A stretch of DNA of 7,882 nucleotides from Bacteroidota bacterium. Lineage in GTDB: Bacteria; Bacteroidota; Bacteroidia; Bacteroidales; Bacteroidaceae. The stretch spans positions 1 to 7,882 of the forward strand of contig JAEXAJ010000038.1 in the NCBI GenBank assembly GCA_023458215.1. Reading direction: 5' to 3'. A program made the position numbers and the translations under genes. This document shows positions 1 to 5,629 of this stretch, in pieces. The notes under the pieces are model-generated. The model was not told where the DNA came from and did not search any database. It was given only the letters and a program-made list of their open reading frames with translations. The first letter of the stretch is position 1; each line of letters begins with the position of its first letter.

Positions 1-19
1 TCTTTTTTTGTTCTGCCAT
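1..19 (-). CDS. 5' end of a leftward gene, start only (MAEQKK...)
   Basis: Reading the minus strand from position 19 gives ATG GCA GAA CAA AAA AAG, that is MAEQKK, before the window ends. A start here is supported by a well-placed Bacteroides-type promoter about 50 bases upstream on the same strand and by the lack of any other gene up to recF. Six residues cannot identify a product. From memory, Bacteroides genomes often carry a tetratricopeptide-repeat protein with a Lys/Gln-rich N-terminus divergent from recF, so that is the best guess, but it is inference only. Confidence 0.45.
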
Positions 20-68
20 TTTTATATATTCTTTTTGTTATTATTCTTAATATAGCTATTTCGACCCG

Positions 69-100
69 CAAAAGTAACTTTTTTATGTTTATCAACGAAA
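69..100 (-). promoter_or_regulatory. Candidate Bacteroides promoter for the leftward gene
   Basis: On the minus strand TACTTTTG (69-76) matches the Bacteroides -7 consensus TAnnTTTG exactly. Nineteen bases upstream is TTTCG (96-100), a near match to the -33 element TTTG. Transcription would start near position 62 and leave a leader of roughly 40 nt before the ATG at 19. The assignment rests on motif and spacing only. Confidence 0.45.
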
Positions 101-131
101 TTTAGGGGCATCTTTTTTTGCTTTGCAATCT

Positions 132-168
132 CTTTCGCTCACTAAATCGAGATTTTACATTATCTTTG
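132..168 (+). promoter_or_regulatory. Candidate recF promoter (TATCTTTG -7 element)
   Basis: TATCTTTG at 161-168 is a perfect match to the Bacteroides sigma-ABfr -7 consensus TAnnTTTG. The -33 element is poor: the nearest candidate is CTTTC at 132-136, several bases further from the -7 than usual. Transcription would begin around 174-176, leaving a leader of only about 15 nt before the recF ATG at 191, with no Shine-Dalgarno sequence. A weak -33 box would fit low recF expression. Confidence 0.5.
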
Positions 169-190
169 TAACCAAACTCGTCGTTGTTAT

Positions 191-1300
191 ATGATACTGA
201 AACGTATATCTATACTTAATTATAAGAATTTAGAGCAGGTGGAACTTTGTTTTTCGCCGAAACTAAACTGCTTTTTCGGGCAGAATGGTATGGGCAAAAC
301 GAACTTGCTGGATGCTGTTTACTTTTTGTCTTTCTGTAAAAGTGCAGGCAATCCTATCGATTCTCAAAACATACGCCATGATGCCGACTTTTTCGTGATC
401 CAAGGTTTTTATGAAGCGCCCGACGGTACGCCCGAAGAGATTTATTGTGGTATGAAACGTCGTCAGAAAAAGCAGTTCAAACGGAATAAAAAGGAATATA
501 CACGTTTATCGGATCATATCGGTTTTTTGCCATTGGTGATGGTTTCGCCTGCCGACTCGGAACTTATTGCGGGAGGGAGTGACGAACGCCGCCGTTTCAT
601 GGATGTAGTTATTTCGCAATATGATAAGGAGTATCTCGAAGCATTGATACGTTATAATAAGGCACTTGTACAACGAAACACACTGTTAAAAAGTGAACAG
701 CCGGTAGAAGAAGAGCTTTTCCTGGTGTGGGAGGAGATGATGGCGCAAGCCGGTGAGGTGGTCTTTCGTAAGCGGGAGGCTTTTATTCAAGAGTTTATTC
801 CTATTTTCCAGTCTTTTTACTCTTTTATTTCTCAGGACAAGGAACAGGTAGGATTGACGTACGATTCACATGCCCGTAACGCCTCTTTGCAGGAAGTCCT
901 GAAAGAGAGTCGCATGCGTGACCGGATTATGGGATATTCTTTGCATGGCATACATAAGGACGAATTGAATATGCTTTTGGGAGATTTTCCTATTAAGCGG
1001 GAGGGGTCTCAGGGGCAGAATAAGACGTATCTGGTAGCTTTGAAACTGGCGCAATTTGATTTCTTGAAACGAACAGGCACTACTGTGCCTTTGTTGCTTT
1101 TGGATGATATCTTTGATAAACTCGATGCATCGCGTGTAGAGCAGATTATCAAGCTGGTTGCAGGTGATAACTTCGGGCAGATTTTTATAACAGACACCAA
1201 CAGGGAACATTTGGATCGCATTCTGCATAAAGTAGGAAGTGATTACAGTATGTTTCGTGTTGAGCAAGGAACTATTTCAGAAATGGAGGGTGAGATATGA
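191..1300 (+). CDS. recF: DNA replication and repair protein RecF
   Basis: RecF is a cytoplasmic SMC/ABC-like ATPase that binds gapped DNA and, with RecO and RecR, loads RecA at single-strand gaps. The 369-residue length is normal for the family. Visible motifs are Walker A GQNGMGKT (residues 30-37), the family segment HGIHKDEL (252-259; usually GPHRDDL), the ABC signature region EGSQGQNK (271-278), and Walker B LLLLDD (301-306) followed by the D-loop IFDKLD (307-312). ITDTN (333-337) matches the usual late switch segment. The ATG at 191 puts the first beta strand (MILKRISILNYKNL) exactly where RecF proteins begin. No ribosome binding site is evident, as is common in Bacteroidetes. The stop overlaps the next gene by 4 bp (ATGA), so the two are probably translationally coupled. 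dnaA and dnaN, which often accompany recF elsewhere, are not in this window. Identification is secure. Confidence 0.97.
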   Translation: MILKRISILNYKNLEQVELCFSPKLNCFFGQNGMGKTNLLDAVYFLSFCKSAGNPIDSQNIRHDADFFVIQGFYEAPDGTPEEIYCGMKRRQKKQFKRNKKEYTRLSDHIGFLPLVMVSPADSELIAGGSDERRRFMDVVISQYDKEYLEALIRYNKALVQRNTLLKSEQPVEEELFLVWEEMMAQAGEVVFRKREAFIQEFIPIFQSFYSFISQDKEQVGLTYDSHARNASLQEVLKESRMRDRIMGYSLHGIHKDELNMLLGDFPIKREGSQGQNKTYLVALKLAQFDFLKRTGTTVPLLLLDDIFDKLDASRVEQIIKLVAGDNFGQIFITDTNREHLDRILHKVGSDYSMFRVEQGTISEMEGEI

Positions 1301-1587
1301 AGCGTAATAATGCAGAACAGATAGGTATTCTTATCCGTAACTTTCTCAGACAGGAAAGTTTGGAATCACCGTTAAATGAACGGCGGCTAATCAGTGCATG
1401 GCCGGAAGTGCTGGGACCTACCATAGCGTCTTATACCCGTGAACTTTACATTAAGAATCAAGTGCTTTATGTGCATCTGACATCTGCTGCACTCCGTCAG
1501 GAACTTATGATGGGACGTGAGTTACTGGTGCGTAATTTGAATCGTCATGTTGGGGCGCAGGTTATCACAAATATTATATTCAGATAA
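1297..1587 (+). CDS. DUF721 (DciA-like) protein
   Basis: This 96-residue protein has the DUF721 pattern: an N-terminal helix (NAEQIGILIRNFLRQ), the core Trp-Pro motif SAWPEVLGPTIASYT (residues 28-42) and a beta-alpha end containing LYVHLTSAALRQEL (57-70) and LNRHVGAQVITNIIF. DUF721 is the family of DciA, described as the ancestral loader of the replicative helicase DnaB in bacteria lacking DnaC or DnaI. The short Bacteroidetes form is essentially the core domain without the extra disordered tail of many DciA proteins. The start codon lies inside the recF stop (ATGA), indicating coupling and one mRNA. Family membership is well supported by motif and context. The helicase-loading role is transferred from other phyla and is inference here. 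Confidence 0.85.
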   Translation: MKRNNAEQIGILIRNFLRQESLESPLNERRLISAWPEVLGPTIASYTRELYIKNQVLYVHLTSAALRQELMMGRELLVRNLNRHVGAQVITNIIFR

Positions 1588-1614
1588 AGAGAACTTTTGC
1601 ATAGGAGAGAGATT

Positions 1615-1632
1615 GGCCGGTTACCCGGCTTT
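1615..1632. terminator. Small GC hairpin between convergent genes
   Basis: GCCGG (1616-1620) pairs with CCGGC (1625-1629) around the loop TTAC, with a possible extra G-U pair outside. On the plus strand it is followed by only TTT, so termination of the recF-DUF721 transcript would be weak. On the minus strand no U run follows, and the stop codon of the PHP gene sits in the loop. It could be a poor intrinsic terminator or a 3'-end stabilising hairpin. The position between two convergent stops is the main argument for it. Confidence 0.35.
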
Positions 1633-2418
1633 GTCAGTCAACATCTCCAAGGTGTCTATTGTCTTAATTCCCAATCTCTTCAATACTTTAGTAGCCTGGT
1701 TGTAGTAAATGGGAATTTCCAAATCCACATTGAAATGAGCATCCAGTCCGATGATGGCGGTACATCCTTCGTTGGCTGCAATACGCCAGAATTCAGCGCA
1801 AGGATAGGTTGACAAGCCATGTGCGAGGTTATAGGCTACATAACCGATGTTATATTCCAAAGGAAGATTGAGCCGTGCGGCAGTACGGCAGATTTGCCGG
1901 CTGGTCGACATGCAGTGAGAATCGAACGCAGGATAAGAACGCATAAAAAGGTCGGGATGGGCAAGGTAAGAAAATAATCCGCTTTCCATACCTTCGATGG
2001 CGCTTTCCTCGTATAGATTCAGCATATCAAGGTTATTCGTATGATGGCCAAAGTAAGGGAATTTTTCATCTGTATGATAATGATGATTACCGAAGATAAT
2101 GTAATCCAACCGATACATCTTGATTTGTTCTTTCAGCCAATAGATATAATCGGGAAAATACTCACATTCAAGTCCTATCTTGATTTCTATTTGGCCGCGA
2201 TATTTTTCGCGGAGACTTCGTAGGCTTTCAATGTAGTCGGGTAATTCTTCGGGAAGCATTCGCATATCGGCTACGTAATCGGAATGATACTGCCAAGGGG
2301 TATGATCTGAAAATCCTAGAATTTGATAACCGCCTTTGATGGCACTGCGTACGTATTCCTCATCACTTCCCGAGGCATGCATGCAGCGGGTAGTATGTGT
2401 GTGATAGTTTGTTTTCAT
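1621..2418 (-). CDS. PHP-domain phosphatase, histidinol-phosphatase (HisJ/HisK) type
   Basis: A 265-residue PHP-superfamily metal phosphoesterase of the class annotated as histidinol-phosphatase, which hydrolyses L-histidinol phosphate to histidinol. Metal-ligand motifs occur in the expected order: HTH (H6, H8) right after the start, SDHTP with H39, GLECEY with E84, GNHHY with H112/H113, AHPD with H154, and LDAH with D226 and H228. All canonical ligands appear present, so the enzyme should be active, probably with a trinuclear metal centre. It is cytoplasmic, with no signal peptide. It is the last gene of the minus-strand run and its ATG overlaps the cyclo-ligase stop by 4 bp. No histidine biosynthesis gene is nearby, and Bacteroides his clusters, as I recall, carry a bifunctional HisB with its own phosphatase, so the true substrate may differ. 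The fold is certain, the substrate uncertain. Confidence 0.85.
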   Translation of the reverse strand: MKTNYHTHTTRCMHASGSDEEYVRSAIKGGYQILGFSDHTPWQYHSDYVADMRMLPEELPDYIESLRSLREKYRGQIEIKIGLECEYFPDYIYWLKEQIKMYRLDYIIFGNHHYHTDEKFPYFGHHTNNLDMLNLYEESAIEGMESGLFSYLAHPDLFMRSYPAFDSHCMSTSRQICRTAARLNLPLEYNIGYVAYNLAHGLSTYPCAEFWRIAANEGCTAIIGLDAHFNVDLEIPIYYNQATKVLKRLGIKTIDTLEMLTDKAG

Positions 2419-2951
2419 AGTGCTATGATTTCATCCATGCGAATATCAAACGGTTCCGCAGGGACTTCTTCTACAATTTGAAAGGGGAAACAGATACCTA
2501 TTTTATAAGCTTGTGGTATACGTGGAAGTAGACGGTCGTAATAACCTTTTCCACGTCCCAGGCGATTGCCGTTACGGTCGAAAGCTACTCCGGGAACGGC
2601 TATAAAGTCGATGGTGGCATAATCAGTAAACAACTCTCCGGTAGGTTCTTCTATTCCATAAGAACCGGTAGCCAAATCCTCAGGTCCGGTATATTTTCGT
2701 ATTTCAAGGTCGTCACCTACTACTACCGGGAGAAGTATTTGCTTCTCACGGCTCCACTTTCGGACGAACTCGTGGGTATTGACTTCGTCGGGGAGGGAAT
2801 AATAAAGTAATATAGTATTTGCCGCCCTGAAAGCCGGATGAGCTTCGAGGGCGGCAAGTATATTAGCAGACTCCGGTTGATGCGTAATGGAAGATTTGTG
2901 TTGGATCTTCAACAACGCCATACACTTGCGCAGTTCTTTTTTTCTTTCCAT
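2415..2951 (-). CDS. 5-formyltetrahydrofolate cyclo-ligase (MTHFS)
   Basis: This 178-residue cytoplasmic enzyme uses ATP to convert 5-formyl-THF to 5,10-methenyl-THF, returning stored folate to the one-carbon pool. Family motifs seen are the N-terminal helix KKELRK, the substrate strand LYYSLPDEVNTH (residues 49-60), SYGIEEP (97-103), and the ATP-binding segment VPGVAFDRNGNRLGRGKGYYDR (119-140) with its glycine-rich GRGKGYYDR, then the closing MDEIIAL. The length is typical. The start at 2951 is chosen because it keeps the usual N-terminus and has a good Shine-Dalgarno (GAGGAG, 2962-2967); the next ATG (2921) would remove the conserved KKELRK helix. The start therefore lies 89 bp inside the upstream S41 protease gene, in a different frame. 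Downstream it overlaps the PHP gene by 4 bp. Confidence 0.94.
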   Translation of the reverse strand: MERKKELRKCMALLKIQHKSSITHQPESANILAALEAHPAFRAANTILLYYSLPDEVNTHEFVRKWSREKQILLPVVVGDDLEIRKYTGPEDLATGSYGIEEPTGELFTDYATIDFIAVPGVAFDRNGNRLGRGKGYYDRLLPRIPQAYKIGICFPFQIVEEVPAEPFDIRMDEIIAL

Positions 2952-4608
2952 CTTTTTTGTTCTCCTCTTTTAAAGGTGCTTCTTCAGGAGCTTTAGGGAA
3001 TGCTTCGCCATTTTCCAATATCTCTAATGCTTTCTTTACGGTCGCATCAGACTGGTTGATATAGCGGATGTATTGCTCTCTGCCCAGCATGTTATAGATG
3101 ATGTTACCGAAAAGACTCTTTTCTAGTAACTTATAGGATTTATGTATCAGCAGGTTTCTTCTTTTTACCCCCTTAGAGTCCGCAAAGCGTACAAATTGTT
3201 CTACAAGACCTTGATGACGAAGATACTGTAGTAGCTCATCAGCATTGCCGAATTCGCTCAATTTGGCACGGTTCCGGTCGGTATATTGGAAACTGAATTG
3301 CAGAATCAGTCCTTTGTTGCTTGCCTCTATCAGATAGGAAGATACTCCGGTGGTGTCTTGCGGTACAAATACATCCGGCATAATGCCTCCTCCTCCGTAA
3401 ACAGGACGTCCCAATCCGGTAGAGTAACGCAGTTTCTCGTCCATCTTGATACTGTCTTTGGTGAAGAACTCGCCATGTTCGTAACGGTTGATCCAGTCCA
3501 TTTCATATTTACTGTCTTTTCCGCTTTCGTAGGGGCGCTGGATGCAACGACCCGACGGGGTGTAATAGCGGGCTATCGTCAGACGAATGGCAGAACCGTC
3601 GCTGAAGTCGATAGGTTGCTGTACCAAACCTTTTCCAAAAGAACGGCGTCCTACGATAGTTCCACGATCGTTGTCCTGGATGGCTCCGGCAAAAATCTCG
3701 CTGGCGGAAGCAGAACCTTCGTTCACCAATACCACCAAAGGCATCTTCTGGCAACTACCGGTACCGTTGGCGAAATCTTCCATGCGCGGATACTTCCGTC
3801 CTTGCGTATAAACAATCAATTTTCCTTCGGGCAGGAACTCGTTGACCATACGGGTGGCAGCTTCCATGTATCCGCCTGTGTTATCGCGCAGGTCGATTAT
3901 CAGCCCTTTGCATTTCTCATGGCTCAGTTGCGCAATGGCATTCAGAAGCTCTACATGAGTGGTGCGTCCGAATTTGCTGATTTGTATATAGCCATAATTA
4001 TTATCGAGCATGTATGCGGCATCGATGGTATTCTGAGGAATATCTCCACGAACAATGGTAAAATAGAGTAAATCTTTCTCAGTGGCACGCTTCACACCCA
4101 ACTTGACTTCACTGCCTTTCGGGCCTTTCAGGTTACGCATGGCTTTCTCGTTCGTCAGGCCTTTGCCTGCAAACACGCTGTCATTTACCATCACAATGCG
4201 GTCACCGGCCATCAGCCCCACCTTCTCAGAAGGTCCGCCTTGGATTACGCTGTTGATGTGTATCGTGTCTTCCTGAATGGTAAACTGAATACCGATACCA
4301 CTGAAGCTACCTTCCAGTTCGGAATTGACTTCTTCCAGGTTCTGAGCCGGGATATAGGTAGAGTGGGGGTCAAGTTCCGCTAATATTTGCGGCATGGCTT
4401 TTTCTACTAAATCAGTCATGTTCACGGTGTCTACATACTGGTCGTCGATGACACGAAGCAGAGCATTCAGTTTGTTGGATGAGCCGTTGATAATGCCCAG
4501 CCGGTTAGCTGCGAAATGTCTGGCATAAAACGTTCCAATAAGAATTCCCGCCACTACGCTGATAGCGATAATTAAGGGCATGAAGCGGGAAGTGTTTTTT
4601 GTACTCAT
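2863..4608 (-). CDS. S41 family C-terminal processing protease (CtpA/Tsp-like)
   Basis: A 581-residue serine protease that cleaves envelope proteins, often recognising their C-termini. It starts with one membrane segment (about residues 10-28) after a short basic N-terminus, so it is probably an inner-membrane-anchored periplasmic enzyme. Domains in order: an N-terminal helical part with LDPHSTYIP (79-87), a PDZ domain (about 95-190, with SGIGIQF and GGPSEKVGLMAGDRI), and the S41 core (about 200-360) containing IIDLRDNTGG (237-246). The catalytic serine is S301 in GSASASEI and the lysine K326 in SFGKG; their spacing of 25 matches E. coli Tsp S430/K455. E304 fits the third active-site residue of this family. 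A helical C-terminal domain follows (about 430-533). The tail from about 537 is a Lys/Glu/Pro-rich linker, and its last 28 codons overlap the cyclo-ligase gene out of frame. The gene begins 54 bp after the dCMP deaminase stop, in an AT-rich gap without a good -7 element. Confidence 0.95.
   Translation of the reverse strand: MSTKNTSRFMPLIIAISVVAGILIGTFYARHFAANRLGIINGSSNKLNALLRVIDDQYVDTVNMTDLVEKAMPQILAELDPHSTYIPAQNLEEVNSELEGSFSGIGIQFTIQEDTIHINSVIQGGPSEKVGLMAGDRIVMVNDSVFAGKGLTNEKAMRNLKGPKGSEVKLGVKRATEKDLLYFTIVRGDIPQNTIDAAYMLDNNYGYIQISKFGRTTHVELLNAIAQLSHEKCKGLIIDLRDNTGGYMEAATRMVNEFLPEGKLIVYTQGRKYPRMEDFANGTGSCQKMPLVVLVNEGSASASEIFAGAIQDNDRGTIVGRRSFGKGLVQQPIDFSDGSAIRLTIARYYTPSGRCIQRPYESGKDSKYEMDWINRYEHGEFFTKDSIKMDEKLRYSTGLGRPVYGGGGIMPDVFVPQDTTGVSSYLIEASNKGLILQFSFQYTDRNRAKLSEFGNADELLQYLRHQGLVEQFVRFADSKGVKRRNLLIHKSYKLLEKSLFGNIIYNMLGREQYIRYINQSDATVKKALEILENGEAFPKAPEEAPLKEENKKDGKKKRTAQVYGVVEDPTQIFHYASTGVC
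2962..2967 (-). promoter_or_regulatory. Shine-Dalgarno site of the cyclo-ligase gene
   Basis: GAGGAG on the minus strand lies 10 nt upstream of the ATG at 2951 and inside the codons for Glu548-Glu549 region of the S41 protease. It is one of the few clear Shine-Dalgarno sites in the window. It supports the 2951 start and hence a real overlap of the two genes. Confidence 0.55.
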
Positions 4609-4662
4609 GTTACTAATTTATGAATTTTGATTTATTATTTATCAACTAACAACTATCACTTA

Positions 4663-5100
4663 TTAATTATCTATCGAAACAAATACGACTTCGATACCTG
4701 CACGCTTCAAAAGTTCAATCCCGTCTTCAAGGCGGTATTTTTCGGAATAAACCACTCTTTTGATGCCTGCTTGAATAATCAGTTTGGAACATTCTATGCA
4801 GGGTGAAGCTGTGACATACATGGTGGCTCCGTCACTACTGTTGTTTGAACGGGCTATCTTGGTGATGGCATTTGCTTCTGCATGGAGCACATACGGCTTT
4901 GTTATGTTGTTCTCATCCTCGCAGATATTTTCAAAACCGGAGGGAGTACCGTTGTAACCGTCGGATATAATCATTTTGTCCTTCACGATCAAAGCTCCTA
5001 CTTGGCGGCGTATACAGTACGAATTTTCGGCCCAAATGTTTGCCATACGTATATAACGTTTATCCAAGGCTTCTTGTTTCTTTTTAGTGGAATCGTCCAT
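4663..5100 (-). CDS. dCMP deaminase (ComEB-type cytidine/deoxycytidylate deaminase)
   Basis: A 145-residue zinc deaminase of the cytidine/deoxycytidylate family, expected to convert dCMP to dUMP, the substrate of thymidylate synthase. Zinc and catalytic motifs are HAE (H73, with E75 as proton shuttle) and PCIEC (C101, C104). The segment GYNGTPSG (residues 48-55) followed by FENICEDE is typical of dCMP deaminases and separates it from tRNA-adenosine and guanine deaminases. It has no signal peptide and is cytoplasmic. The length is normal for the compact bacterial form. It starts 10 nt after the lipoprotein stop, in an A-rich context without Shine-Dalgarno, and is followed by a 54-bp gap before the S41 protease gene. 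The substrate is assigned from family motifs, and I consider it likely rather than proven. Confidence 0.92.
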   Translation of the reverse strand: MDDSTKKKQEALDKRYIRMANIWAENSYCIRRQVGALIVKDKMIISDGYNGTPSGFENICEDENNITKPYVLHAEANAITKIARSNNSSDGATMYVTASPCIECSKLIIQAGIKRVVYSEKYRLEDGIELLKRAGIEVVFVSIDN

Positions 5101-5110
5101 GACTTGATTG

Positions 5111-5629
5111 TTATTTTCGTTGAGCAGTGAAACCTATCACTTTGGTGATATTATTGTCTTTGAAATACAAGGTTAATGAATTAGAGTCTCCTTCATATTT
5201 ATAAACCTTCTGTAATCCGTCAATAAATGCTTTGGCTAAGGGGTCACTTTCCGAGCCGTTAACCTTTAAACTGATCCTTAAATCATTTGTTTTGGCATCT
5301 ACAGTCCAAGTGCCGGTAAAGGTTGCTTTGATCCCTCTTCCGTCCAGCGTTGTGCCCATAATCTCGCCGTTCAATTCTGTTCCCGCAAAGTTAATCGTAA
5401 AATTGCTTTCTTGGGCAAGGGCACCCATGCTGGTATTATAGTCCTTCTCATTGTCCCATAAATTGGGAAGGAATCGGGCACTGCTATCCTTTGTTGTCAA
5501 GCGGCTGAGTTTCCAGGTATTTTTAGTGAAGATCTCTATGACGTCATCTTCATTATTGCATCCGCTCATTACAGGAAGTAATGCAAGCAATAGCAACAGA
5601 TAGCCGATCTTTCTTATCATTCTTTTCAT
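5111..5629 (-). CDS. Small lipoprotein, possibly lipocalin-like (DUF4847-like)
   Basis: A 172-residue predicted lipoprotein. MKRMIRKIGY is the basic region, L11-L18 the hydrophobic core, and VMSGC the lipobox, giving an acylated Cys24. The mature protein begins C-N-N-E-D-D. This acidic run right after the cysteine resembles the lipoprotein export signals described in Bacteroidetes, so surface exposure is possible. The rest alternates short beta-strand-like segments (NTWKLSRLTT, FTINFAGTELNGEI, FTGTWTVDAKTNDLRISLKV, SLTLYF), suggesting a lipocalin-like barrel. The name DUF4847 is from memory and tentative, and no function is known to me. The start at 5629 is chosen because it directly precedes the signal peptide and overlaps the peptidase stop by 4 bp (ATGA). 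The open frame runs 65 codons further upstream, but that part only shadows the peptidase gene. Translational coupling suggests a constant ratio with the peptidase. Confidence 0.85.
   Translation of the reverse strand: MKRMIRKIGYLLLLLALLPVMSGCNNEDDVIEIFTKNTWKLSRLTTKDSSARFLPNLWDNEKDYNTSMGALAQESNFTINFAGTELNGEIMGTTLDGRGIKATFTGTWTVDAKTNDLRISLKVNGSESDPLAKAFIDGLQKVYKYEGDSNSLTLYFKDNNITKVIGFTAQRK

Noticed and set aside
2934..2945. A-AAA-AAA slippery heptamer as a programmed -1 frameshift site
   Set aside because: The heptamer is in phase only for the cyclo-ligase frame, at codons 3-5, where a -1 shift would lead into the short protease tail and make a pointless peptide. No following stimulatory hairpin was seen.
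3286..4071. 261-codon plus-strand open frame opposite the S41 protease gene
   Set aside because: It lies antisense within a gene whose PDZ and S41 motifs are unmistakable. The translation resembles no domain I know and there is no promoter or ribosome site.
4609..4662. AT-rich gap before the S41 gene as an internal promoter or terminator
   Set aside because: No hairpin and no match to the Bacteroides -7 consensus could be found; it looks like an ordinary AT-rich spacer.
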